Shown one piece after another: positions 1 through 6,826 of a stretch of 9,925 bases of DNA; position 1 is the first letter of the stretch, and every line of letters begins with the position of its first letter. Made by a program: the position numbers and the translations under genes. Under the pieces are notes generated by a model. The model did no database searches. It saw only the letters and a list, made by a program, of their open reading frames with translations, and was not told the origin of the DNA. Source of the DNA: Rhodobacterales bacterium UBA3089 (GTDB lineage: Bacteria > Pseudomonadota > Alphaproteobacteria > Rhodobacterales > Rhodobacteraceae); assembly GCA_002367255.1 (NCBI GenBank), contig DFBD01000032.1, positions 1 to 9,925 of the forward strand. Direction: 5' to 3'.

Positions 1-843
1 CATATGGCCGAACCGAACGCGACAGTGTGGATTTCGAACCCGAGCTGGCCGAATCACGAAGCTATCCTAAAACACCTCGGCATGAAAATCGGCAAGTACC
101 GCTATTTTGACGAAGCCACCTGTGGCGTTGATTTTGACGGTATGATGGAAGATTTGAACGAAATGACCGAAGGCGACGTTGTGCTGCTACACGGATGCTG
201 CCACAATCCAACGGGTGCAAATATCACGACCGAGCAATGGGGATTGGTGACAGACCTGGTGCTGGCCAAGGGCATCACGCCGATGATTGATTTCGCTTAC
301 CAAGGTTTTGGTGATGGTCTTGAGGAAGATGCCGTAGGCATGCGCCTGATGGCCTCCCGAGTGCCGGAAATGCTGATTGCAGCGTCCTGTTCGAAGAACT
401 TCGGCCTGTATCGGGATCGCGTCGGCGTAGCACTCGCGGTTTGCGATGGTGATGTGGCCCTGACCAAGGGTGCTATTGCTGCGTTGAATCGCGTCAATTT
501 TAGCTTCCCGCCAGATCATGGTGCGACGGTTGTAGCGATGATCATGGCTGACCCTGAGTTGAAAGCCGATTGGAAAGCAGAGCTAGAGAGCATGCGGGTA
601 TCCATGCTGGCACTCCGTTCGGGTCTGGCCGATGCCTTGCGCCGTGAAACCAATTCGGATCGTTTTGATTTTGTGGCTGATCACCGTGGCATGTTCTCGC
701 GCCTAGGTCTGACGACTGAACAAGTTGACAAGCTGCGTGACGAGTATGGCATCTACATGGTTGGGGACAGCCGGTTCAATGTGGCAGGCCTGCCCGCTGA
801 TGGTTTGGACGATCTGGCCAAGGCAATCGCGGCGGTTCTTTAG
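1..843 (+). CDS. Class I aspartate/aromatic amino acid aminotransferase (5' truncated by window edge)
   Basis: PLP-dependent transaminase that moves an amino group between aspartate or an aromatic amino acid and 2-oxoglutarate in the cytoplasm. The reading frame is open to base 1, and the family is about 395 residues long, so roughly the first 115 residues lie outside the window; the ATG at 4 is internal. Numbering from that Met, the AspC/TyrB landmarks are in order and correctly spaced: NPSW (Trp15, equivalent to Trp140), CHNPTG (Asn68, Asn194), DFAYQGF (Asp96 and Tyr99, Asp222 and Tyr225), SCSKNFG (Lys131, the PLP Schiff-base lysine 258), Arg139 (Arg266) and SRFNVAG (Arg257, the substrate-carboxylate Arg386). 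The enzyme therefore looks catalytically intact. The next gene starts 3 bp after the stop, so the two are probably co-transcribed. Choosing between aspartate and aromatic preference is not possible from this fragment; the fold and family are secure. Confidence 0.95.
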   Translation, partial: HMAEPNATVWISNPSWPNHEAILKHLGMKIGKYRYFDEATCGVDFDGMMEDLNEMTEGDVVLLHGCCHNPTGANITTEQWGLVTDLVLAKGITPMIDFAYQGFGDGLEEDAVGMRLMASRVPEMLIAASCSKNFGLYRDRVGVALAVCDGDVALTKGAIAALNRVNFSFPPDHGATVVAMIMADPELKADWKAELESMRVSMLALRSGLADALRRETNSDRFDFVADHRGMFSRLGLTTEQVDKLRDEYGIYMVGDSRFNVAGLPADGLDDLAKAIAAVL

Positions 844-846
844 CCC

Positions 847-1752
847 GTGGTTCCTTACGTCCGGGCCAAAGACGTAGAACATTTGCTGGACTGGAATAAT
901 CTGGCAGATGCTTTGCTGGCTGGGCATCGAATGCCCCCCGCCGAGATCTCGGACCAGTTTTTGCACCGTGGCGGTGACACGTTGTTGTCACGCGCCGCGT
1001 GGATTGATGGCGTTGGTGTTGCGGTTAAATCTGTGACGGTGATGCCGGATAACGCGACGCAAGGGCTGCCCTCGGTTCATGGTGCGATGGTTTTGTTCGA
1101 GGATAAAACCGGACAGGTCGAGGCCGTGATCGATTCCGCATTGGTGACCAAGTGGAAGACCGCAGGCGATTCCGTACTGGGCGCAAGGTTGCTGGCAAGG
1201 CCGGATTCCAAACGGTTGTTGATCGTCGGGGCGGGGACGGTTGCCGCCTCCTTGATCGAGGCTTACCGTGCCGTTTTCCCCAACATCGACATTTCCGTCT
1301 GGAACAGAACCAAGGCGAAGGCCGAGGGTTTAGGCGTTCCGGTCGCTGATGACCTCGAGGCGGCGGTACGTGCGGCAGATATTATCAGTTGCGCGACAAT
1401 GGCCACCGACCCGATCATTAAAGGGGAATGGTTGCAGGATGGGCAGCACCTAGATTTGATTGGTGCGTTCAAAGCGGATATGCGCGAGGCGGACGATCTG
1501 GCGATGCAGCGCGCAAAGGTATTTGTCGATAGTCGGGCAACGACAGTGGAACATATCGGTGAGTTGATGATTCCAATTGCTAGTGGAGCAATCTCGGCGA
1601 GGGATGTTCAGGGCGATTTATACGATTTGGTGCATGGCGGGGGCCGAATGTCGGACGATGACATTACGCTATTTAAAAATGGTGGCGGGGCACATCTGGA
1701 TTTGATGACTGGCCAAGTAATTTTGAAAGCGTGGCGGGACGCCCGCACCTAA
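847..1752 (+). CDS. Ornithine cyclodeaminase / mu-crystallin family NAD(P)-dependent enzyme
   Basis: A 301-residue member of the OCD/mu-crystallin family, whose members include ornithine cyclodeaminase, archaeal alanine dehydrogenase, ketimine (pyrroline-2-carboxylate) reductases and iminosuccinate reductase. Visible landmarks are the substrate-side Lys61 followed by the VMPDN stretch, the KTAG segment at 104-107 that precedes the nucleotide fold, the Rossmann glycine motif VGAGTVA at 127-133, the end of beta-2 at VWNR (151-154), and GAFKADMRE (206-214), where Asp211 sits near the family's catalytic aspartate. The GAF-x-x-DMRE form resembles alanine-dehydrogenase or ketimine-reductase members more than true cyclodeaminases, so a reductase acting on a cyclic or linear imine is my preferred guess. 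The GTG start at 847 gives the usual family N-terminus. No good ribosome binding site precedes it, so translation is probably coupled to the aminotransferase that ends 3 bp upstream. The two may act on the same amino acid or keto acid. The exact substrate is not decidable here. Confidence 0.9.
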   Translation: MVPYVRAKDVEHLLDWNNLADALLAGHRMPPAEISDQFLHRGGDTLLSRAAWIDGVGVAVKSVTVMPDNATQGLPSVHGAMVLFEDKTGQVEAVIDSALVTKWKTAGDSVLGARLLARPDSKRLLIVGAGTVAASLIEAYRAVFPNIDISVWNRTKAKAEGLGVPVADDLEAAVRAADIISCATMATDPIIKGEWLQDGQHLDLIGAFKADMREADDLAMQRAKVFVDSRATTVEHIGELMIPIASGAISARDVQGDLYDLVHGGGRMSDDDITLFKNGGGAHLDLMTGQVILKAWRDART

Positions 1753-1764
1753 TGCAGTGCGGGC
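1741..1764. terminator. GC hairpin between convergent genes
   Basis: A perfect 8-bp stem, GCCCGCAC (1741-1748) with GTGCGGGC (1757-1764), and an 8-base loop. It overlaps the last codons of the cyclodeaminase-family gene and lies 7 bp from the stop of the convergent msrB. No strong T-run follows on either side (TGGGTGTTT on the plus strand), so it is a plausible but not classical bidirectional terminator or a 3'-end stabilising structure. Confidence 0.55.
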
Positions 1765-1771
1765 TGGGTGT

Positions 1772-2272
1772 TTACGCAACCTTAAAGGTCATTGCTAAAC
1801 CGTTAATGCAGTGACGCTTGCCCGTAGGGGCGGGACCATCGTTGAATACATGGCCAAGGTGCCCACCACAGCGACGGCAATGTTCCTCGGTCCGTTTGGA
1901 AAGCAGGGTGTTATCCTCTTTGAAGCGCACGTTCCCTTCGATGTAATCCCAAAAGCTCGGCCAACCCGTGCCGCTTTTGAATTTGGTCTCGGATTTGAAG
2001 ACGGGCAGGTCACAGCCTGCACAATGAAACGTACCAACACGGTTTTCGGTTAACAAATCGCTAGTTTCGCCTTTCAAGCTGTTGGAAAACGGGCGCTCGG
2101 TCTTTTCGTTGCGAAGCACGGCGAACTGGGCGGGGGTTAACAAATCCTTCCATTCAGCTTCCGTGCGCAAGATCTCGAAAGTTTCCGTGGCGGCGCTCGC
2201 GCTTAATCCGCCGAAAACAGCGAGGCCAATGGTAGCAGTCGAGGTGGTGATAAAATTACGGCGGTTTAACAT
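1772..2272 (-). CDS. msrB: Peptide-methionine (R)-S-oxide reductase MsrB, exported (Tat-type signal)
   Basis: Reduces methionine-R-sulfoxide in oxidised proteins. In the 166-residue product the zinc site is complete (CAGC, Cys84/Cys87, and CRRC, Cys132/Cys135), followed by GGHLGHVF, and the catalytic cysteine is Cys155 in RHCINGLA. The signature SGTGWPSF lies at 100-107. The N-terminus has a twin-arginine-like signal (NRRNFIT at 3-9, a hydrophobic stretch to about 23, then ASAA near 25-28), so the enzyme is predicted to act in the periplasm. There is no other cysteine, so the resolving cysteine used by many MsrB proteins is absent; such enzymes are known and need a different reductant route. 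The start is supported by AAAGGA (complement of 2279-2284) 6 bases before the ATG. It lies 90 bp downstream of the kinase gene on the same strand, so it could receive read-through, but it probably has its own promoter. Product secure; localisation inferred. Confidence 0.95.
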   Translation of the reverse strand: MLNRRNFITTSTATIGLAVFGGLSASAATETFEILRTEAEWKDLLTPAQFAVLRNEKTERPFSNSLKGETSDLLTENRVGTFHCAGCDLPVFKSETKFKSGTGWPSFWDYIEGNVRFKEDNTLLSKRTEEHCRRCGGHLGHVFNDGPAPTGKRHCINGLAMTFKVA

Positions 2273-2362
2273 TTTACGTCCTTTGGATGCGAGTACTCTT
2301 AACCCTATATAGGGACGAATTATGTTTCATGGGGTCACATGTTCTCGATTAAGACGTGAGGA
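2273..2362 (-). promoter_or_regulatory. msrB upstream region with palindrome CCCTATATAGGG
   Basis: The 90 bp between the kinase stop and the msrB start hold a perfect 12-bp palindrome (2303-2314) and an 8-bp palindrome GAGTACTC (2291-2298). Read on the minus strand, CCCTATAT could be a -10 element, preceded by CATGAAAC. This recalls RpoH-type heat/oxidative-stress promoters (CTTGAA ... CCTATAT), but the spacing is a few bases shorter than usual. A plain sigma-70 TATATA box or a small operator are alternatives. No terminator for the upstream kinase operon is evident here. Confidence 0.35.
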
Positions 2363-5035
2363 TTAGCCAAGCGGCAGTGTTATTCGGAAAACAGCACCGG
2401 GGGCGTTTTCCTCGATCGTTAATTCGCCGTTAAGGTTTCGCATGATCTCGCGACTGATGGGTAGGCCAAGGCCGGCACTGCCAGCCAAAGTAATCTCGGA
2501 TAGGCGTGAAAACTTCTCGAAAACTTTTTCGCGATCCTCTGGTCGTATGCCAGGTCCGTTATCTACGATGCCAATGATTGCGACTTTACCGACCTTTCGC
2601 GCGGTGATCCTGACTTCTGGGTTCTCGGCACGGCCATACTTAATCGCGTTTGAGATAAGGTTAATAAAAACTTGCGCCAGACGATCGAAATCAGCGGTGA
2701 CCATAATGTCATCGAAACCTTTGCGAGTTACCTTTACACCTGCCGATGCACGCAAGCCTTCGCTGCTCGCAAGGGCGCGGTCGAAAACGGTGTTCAGGGA
2801 TACAGGCTCCAATTGCCAGTTCACGCGACCACTTTCAAGAAAGCTGAGGTCGAGGATTTCGTCCAGCAGGCGGGTCAGGCGTTGGCTTTCGGTGTTAATG
2901 ATGTCGATAAAACGATTGGATTGTTCTGACGAGATGTCGTTGGTGTCCCGCAGGATTTCCGCAAAAGATTTGATAGAGGTCATCGGGGTGCGCAATTCGT
3001 GGCTGATCTGCGATAGAAAGGCGTCTTTCTGCGCACCTAGTTCCGTTAGCTGTGCGTTGGCTTGGCGTAGTTTGTGGGCGGATTCAGCCAGTTCGCGCGA
3101 CTGGACTTCGAGTTGCTGGGAGTACTCCATCACCTGTGCGGTTTCGTCGGCGATTTTCATCAGTTCTTCAACCGAAACGGTGCCGCCACCAGCGACCTGC
3201 GATACCATCGCGTGGGCTGATGCCGCGCCGACGCTACCGGCCAATTCGCGTTCCAGCCGTTCAATGAACTTATCGGTCGAGTCTGGCAGACCCGCGTGCT
3301 TGCCTTGCTCACCAGCCGCTTGCGTAAACAGACGGTGGGCGTGGGTGGTTCCAAGGATACGTTGGGCGAGCGTAAATAGGTCTTCCGATGTTGCCGAACG
3401 ACGGATAACGATGCCTGCACCGCCCCCACCTGTCTGGCGAAAAACATCGACGAACTGTGCGCCCTGGATGCGCTCCAATTGGCGGGGTGTTACAATCAAT
3501 GACAGCCCTACGAACAGCGCGATATTGATGCCAAGCGACCAAAACAGTGAATGGACCAACGGGTCGTATTCTGTCAGTCCGAGCAGCTCTTGCGGGCGCA
3601 GCCATGTAAGGCCAAAGGGGCCGTTGTCGATGACGTTGGAACTGAGTAGGAAAGAACCCTCGAAACTTGGTAGGAACAGGGTGTAGGCCCAGATAATGAA
3701 GCCCACAATCAGCCCTGCCAACGCACCTGTTCTTGTCGCGCTGCGCCAGAATATGCCGCCGATCAGGCTGGGCAGGACTTGGGCGACACCTGCGAAAGAG
3801 ATAAGACCGATAGACGCCAGCGCATTCGACCCACCCGTTACACGAAAGTAGAAATACCCCAGCAGTAGCAATCCAGCGATGCTGGCGCGGCGACTACGCA
3901 ATAGGACGCTGCGAACATCACCGCTGGTAGAAATACGCCCTTTGCCCGAGCTGATCCAAAGCGGCATCACGATATGATTGGATACCATTGTCGAAAGCGC
4001 AATGGCGGCGACGATGACCATCGATGTGGCTGAGGAGAACCCACCGAGAAAAGCGAATAGGGCCAGCGCATTTTGCCCCTCGGCTAAAGGTACAGTCAGC
4101 ACAAACAGGTCGGGATTTGAGCCAGCAGGCAAGATAGATTGCCCCGCGATGGCGATGGGCAGAACGGACAGGCTCATCAAGAACAGATATAGCGGGAAGG
4201 CCCAGCTGGCGACGGACAGGTGCCGCTCATCCGAATTCTCGACGATGGTCACCTGAAACATGCGCGGCAGGGTTATGATGGCTGTGGCCGACAGGAACGT
4301 CAGCGCGACCCAGCGGGGGTTGAAAATGCTATCGGCCTGCAACATATCGGGTGGCATACGCGAGAAAATATCAGCGGGCCCGTCGCTGATGCCCCAGACA
4401 ACGAAAATGCCAACGGCGAGCAGGGCAAAAAGCTTTACCAAGGCTTCCAGCGCGATGGCGGTGACGACGCCGTGGTGGCGCTCGTTGGCATCTACATTGC
4501 GAGTGCCAAATAAAATGGTGAATACTGCTAGGACGGCGGCGATCCAGAAAGCGGACACTTTTTCATCGGCGAATCCAGCGCCGTCGGTAGGGGAAAACAC
4601 AGAAAAGCTGGTTGTGATAGATTGCAGTTGCAGCGCGATATAAGGGGTCGAACTGATAACAGCCAATAGTGTGACAACCACACCAAGGGTGGCGCTTTTA
4701 CCATAGCGTGACGATATAAGATCAGCGATGGAGGTGATGCGTTGTGTCCGTCCGATCCGCAGCAATTTGCGCAATAGCCACCACCAACCGATAAATACGA
4801 GAGTAGGACCAAGGTAGATGGTGACAAACTCCAACCCGTTACGAGCCGCAGAACCCACCGCGCCGTAGAATGTCCAAGCGGTGCAGTAGACCGAGATCGA
4901 TAATGTATAGACCAATGGGGACCGCAACCATCCAAGGCGGCCAGCGCGGGCCCGACGCTCGGCCCAGAAGGCGACGGCGAATAATAGGGCGACATAGGCT
5001 GTGCTGGCGGCGATCAGAATATTGAAGGTTAACAC
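2363..5035 (-). CDS. CbrA/CrbS-like sensor: sodium/solute symporter fused to histidine kinase
   Basis: An 890-residue membrane sensor kinase. Residues 1 to about 516 form a sodium:solute symporter (SLC5/PutP) module with roughly 13 hydrophobic segments and the conserved TM8-like stretch GGFSSATSMVIVAAIALSTM at 331-350. Residues about 528-573 look like the STAC linker domain typical of CbrA/CrbS proteins. A coiled-coil-like stretch (about 622-670) leads to the DHp helices with phosphoacceptor His679 in SHELRTP. The ATP-binding domain has the N box (Asn792, Asn796), G1 DNGPGI (825-830), the F box EKFSRL (840-845) and G2 GLGLPI (855-860), so the kinase looks active. No C-terminal receiver and no clear PAS domain were seen. 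It starts with GTG, 1 bp after the stop of the small membrane protein; GAGG lies about 9 bases upstream. In gammaproteobacteria CbrA and CrbS control carbon/nitrogen and acetate use; here the ligand is unknown. It is the last gene of a four-gene signalling operon. Confidence 0.95.
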   Translation of the reverse strand: MLTFNILIAASTAYVALLFAVAFWAERRARAGRLGWLRSPLVYTLSISVYCTAWTFYGAVGSAARNGLEFVTIYLGPTLVFIGWWWLLRKLLRIGRTQRITSIADLISSRYGKSATLGVVVTLLAVISSTPYIALQLQSITTSFSVFSPTDGAGFADEKVSAFWIAAVLAVFTILFGTRNVDANERHHGVVTAIALEALVKLFALLAVGIFVVWGISDGPADIFSRMPPDMLQADSIFNPRWVALTFLSATAIITLPRMFQVTIVENSDERHLSVASWAFPLYLFLMSLSVLPIAIAGQSILPAGSNPDLFVLTVPLAEGQNALALFAFLGGFSSATSMVIVAAIALSTMVSNHIVMPLWISSGKGRISTSGDVRSVLLRSRRASIAGLLLLGYFYFRVTGGSNALASIGLISFAGVAQVLPSLIGGIFWRSATRTGALAGLIVGFIIWAYTLFLPSFEGSFLLSSNVIDNGPFGLTWLRPQELLGLTEYDPLVHSLFWSLGINIALFVGLSLIVTPRQLERIQGAQFVDVFRQTGGGGAGIVIRRSATSEDLFTLAQRILGTTHAHRLFTQAAGEQGKHAGLPDSTDKFIERLERELAGSVGAASAHAMVSQVAGGGTVSVEELMKIADETAQVMEYSQQLEVQSRELAESAHKLRQANAQLTELGAQKDAFLSQISHELRTPMTSIKSFAEILRDTNDISSEQSNRFIDIINTESQRLTRLLDEILDLSFLESGRVNWQLEPVSLNTVFDRALASSEGLRASAGVKVTRKGFDDIMVTADFDRLAQVFINLISNAIKYGRAENPEVRITARKVGKVAIIGIVDNGPGIRPEDREKVFEKFSRLSEITLAGSAGLGLPISREIMRNLNGELTIEENAPGAVFRITLPLG

Positions 5036-5036
5036 G

Positions 5037-5288
5037 TCAGTGGCCCTCGTCGCCTTTGGTTAATATGCGTGACATGCGTCGCGCTAGCAGGATCAGCAGG
5101 AACCAGAATCCGAAGATAAACAGGAAGGGCAACGGGGCCCCGAAGATCAGAACGTCTTTTGTGAAAATCGTGAAGATCGGTGTGATGAAGATAACCACGC
5201 CGAAGATCGGCAAAACAAGCGCTGCATCTTGGCGACGGCGTCGACGAAAAGCGCGTTCGGCTAGATCAGGTGGGCCTTTGTCCGTCAT
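5037..5288 (-). CDS. Small two-TM membrane protein, candidate subunit of the symporter-kinase
   Basis: An 83-residue protein with a basic N-terminus (FRRRRRQ at 14-20), two hydrophobic helices at about 22-42 and 48-69, and a basic end (ARRMSRI at 69-75). By the positive-inside rule both ends face the cytoplasm. The gene overlaps the response regulator by 4 bp (ATGA) and ends 1 bp before the kinase's GTG, so translational coupling to both neighbours is likely; AGGAAA (complement of 5296-5301) is a good ribosome binding site. I do not recognise a named family with certainty. Size, topology and position beside a sodium/solute symporter module resemble the small partner proteins of symporters (DUF485 beside ActP, DUF4212 beside other SSS transporters), so I infer an accessory subunit that binds or stabilises the kinase's transporter domain. 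That the gene is real is well supported by operon structure; the function is a guess. Confidence 0.85.
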   Translation of the reverse strand: MTDKGPPDLAERAFRRRRRQDAALVLPIFGVVIFITPIFTIFTKDVLIFGAPLPFLFIFGFWFLLILLARRMSRILTKGDEGH

Positions 5289-5644
5289 GTTAACATTTCC
5301 TGAACAGTCGCGAGGATTTCAGCATTGGCGAAAGGTTTGGTCATAAAACGGGTAACGCCAATTTCCTCGGCTGTTTGACGATCTCGGGCTTGGCCTTTTG
5401 CGGTTAGCATCAGCACACGCGGCGCTTCGGCAAGTTCACCAATGTCGCGCAAAACATCGAAACCGGATCGGTTTGGCAGCATCACGTCCAGAATAACCAG
5501 ATCGGGGGTTAAGTCGCGAATCCGCTCCATCGCCATGGCGCCGTCCTTTTCGGAAGACACAGTAAAGCCAGCACGATCCAGTAAGAAAGACAGGGACTCG
5601 ATGATGTTCGGCTCGTCTTCGACGATAAGAATGTGCTTGGACAT
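5285..5644 (-). CDS. Single-domain (CheY-like) response regulator
   Basis: A 119-residue stand-alone receiver with no output domain. The acidic pocket is Glu9/Asp10, the phosphoacceptor is Asp53 in VILDVMLP, the switch threonine is Thr81 in LMLTAKG and the conserved lysine is Lys103 in MTKPF, so it should accept phosphate. The start is strongly supported by AGGAGG (complement of 5651-5656) placed 6 bases before the ATG. It lies 27 bp downstream of the XRE regulator and overlaps the small membrane protein by 4 bp. By context its phosphodonor is the symporter-kinase encoded two genes downstream. CbrA and CrbS partners in gammaproteobacteria carry a DNA-binding output domain; this one does not, so it must act through a protein partner. 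The DHp-like segment of the adjacent XRE regulator is the obvious candidate (inference). Confidence 0.95.
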   Translation of the reverse strand: MSKHILIVEDEPNIIESLSFLLDRAGFTVSSEKDGAMAMERIRDLTPDLVILDVMLPNRSGFDVLRDIGELAEAPRVLMLTAKGQARDRQTAEEIGVTRFMTKPFANAEILATVQEMLT

Positions 5645-5671
5645 GTATACCCTCCTACTAACTATTATAAC

Positions 5672-6826
5672 CTATAACACCGTTTCTTCGGAACGCGCAG
5701 CACAGTTTTCACGCGGGCAAATCCTGCAACTTATTCCGACGCGGCGTGCAGGCTGCGGAACGGGTGACCACGGGGATTGGTCGCTGGGCAAGAACAACAT
5801 GGCGGACTGATAGTTGGGTGAGTCGCCAAATGCGATTTCGGAACGGGGTAGCGCAACAGTCAGCGTAACGAATTGCGTACCACCGGGTAGTTCGATCAGA
5901 TCTTGCAGCGGGCGTTCTGGTTGCGAGAATCCCTGAAATACCGGCCATAGCGGGCAAGCGTTGCCGTGACGCGGCAGCGGGAAATCCGGCAGGGCGTGTC
6001 TGTGCAACGTTTGCCCCGCTGCATTGGTGATAATCAAGCCCATTTCGGGGGCATCGACCCCTTCGTTCTTTAGGCTGGCGAGGCGACGGAAGACAGCATG
6101 CAAATTTGTGCGAAACTCCGAGGCAAGGGCCGAAGGGTTAAAGTCCGACGCTAGGGCGGTGGAAGCGAAGCGTTCAAGCGGCATGGATGCCACATCACTT
6201 TCCGCCACTTCGTCGGGGGCTTCGTTTGGTGCGCCCTGTGTTGCCTCTTTGTCAAAATACCGGATCAAGGCTTGGGTGGCATCGGAAAGACGTTTGCTTT
6301 CATCGTGGATAGCAGCGTTGAAGCGGGTGCGTTGTTCGGCGGCGATGTCTTCGACCGACGTCAGGATTTCTGCGGTCGAACGGATGGCGGTGATGTTGGA
6401 TAGCATCAGGTGTAAGCTCTCGGCCAAAAACGGGTCGTGGACCAGACGGTCAGACAGAGCGGCAATTACGGCCTCTTGGTCGCGGTTCTGGCGATAGACC
6501 GAGGCGAGCAGTTGTGCCCAACCCGGAAACCTTCCAGCAAACTCGGCCAAAACAGAGGTTTCGGCGGACGGGGCAGTTTCCGTGGAGGCGGCTTCCAGTA
6601 AGCTGGTGGTTAACTCGGAATCTGCCTCCTCTGTCAGAGAGGAGGCTGGTACGCCAAGCTCGCGGGCGATGGACAGCAAAATTTTGCCCGCGATTCCCCG
6701 TTTGTTGTGTTCAATCAGATTGAGGTATGATGTGGAAATACCCGCCTGCCGCGCAAGGGCTGTTTGAGACAGGCCCGCACGACTGCGATGTTGGCGAATT
6801 CTCGTTCCGGTTAACGAATGTGGCAT
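5672..6826 (-). CDS. XRE-family transcriptional regulator with DHp-like segment and ScfR-type C-terminus
   Basis: A 384-residue cytoplasmic DNA-binding protein. Residues about 8-65 are an XRE helix-turn-helix (LSQTALARQAGISTSYLNLI). Residues 139-190 form a predicted helical hairpin that aligns without gaps to residues 679-730 of the operon's kinase: 19 of 52 identical, including AEIL, DI, EQ, RF, ES and RL. His139 falls on the kinase's phosphoacceptor His679. The kinase's following Glu is Leu here and there is no ATP-binding domain, so it is not itself a kinase. A low-complexity linker (about 193-215) leads to a C-terminal domain resembling DUF2083 of ScfR/RamB/PccR regulators, with GNACPLWPVF (Cys291) and ISCRICPRENC (Cys367, Cys370, Cys375). 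The DUF955 metallopeptidase-like middle domain of classical ScfR proteins, with its HExxH motif, is absent. ScfR relatives control short-chain acyl-CoA metabolism. This is the first gene of the operon and is divergent to the transporter. The ribosome binding site is weak (GGAA, then GAG). Confidence 0.92.
   Translation of the reverse strand: MPHSLTGTRIRQHRSRAGLSQTALARQAGISTSYLNLIEHNKRGIAGKILLSIARELGVPASSLTEEADSELTTSLLEAASTETAPSAETSVLAEFAGRFPGWAQLLASVYRQNRDQEAVIAALSDRLVHDPFLAESLHLMLSNITAIRSTAEILTSVEDIAAEQRTRFNAAIHDESKRLSDATQALIRYFDKEATQGAPNEAPDEVAESDVASMPLERFASTALASDFNPSALASEFRTNLHAVFRRLASLKNEGVDAPEMGLIITNAAGQTLHRHALPDFPLPRHGNACPLWPVFQGFSQPERPLQDLIELPGGTQFVTLTVALPRSEIAFGDSPNYQSAMLFLPSDQSPWSPVPQPARRVGISCRICPRENCAARSEETVL
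6257..6412 (-). other. DHp-like (HisKA-like) segment within the XRE regulator
   Basis: Codons 139-190 of the regulator match codons 679-730 of the kinase (bases 2846-3001) with no gap. Shared positions include the phosphoacceptor-site His, the T-x-I-x-S-x-AEIL run of helix 1, the DI-x-x-EQ turn, and RF-x-x-x-I-x-x-ES-x-RL of helix 2. The part retained is the one that in known kinases contacts the response regulator; the catalytic Glu after the His and the Pro of the H box are lost. Interpretation as a receiver-docking module is inference. Confidence 0.7.

Noticed and set aside
847..1752. Idea that the OCD gene is bhcD of the beta-hydroxyaspartate cycle
   Set aside because: The neighbour is a class I AspC-type transaminase, not the class V transaminase of that cycle, and no dehydratase or aldolase gene is seen; family membership alone is not enough.
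2442..3686. A 414-codon open frame on the plus strand inside the kinase gene
   Set aside because: It lies antisense to the well-supported kinase domains, is rich in Arg/Ser as expected for a shadow frame, and shows no recognisable domain.
2363..5035. Possible hybrid kinase with a C-terminal receiver
   Set aside because: The protein ends 30 residues after the G2 motif with the usual end of the ATPase domain; no receiver is encoded.
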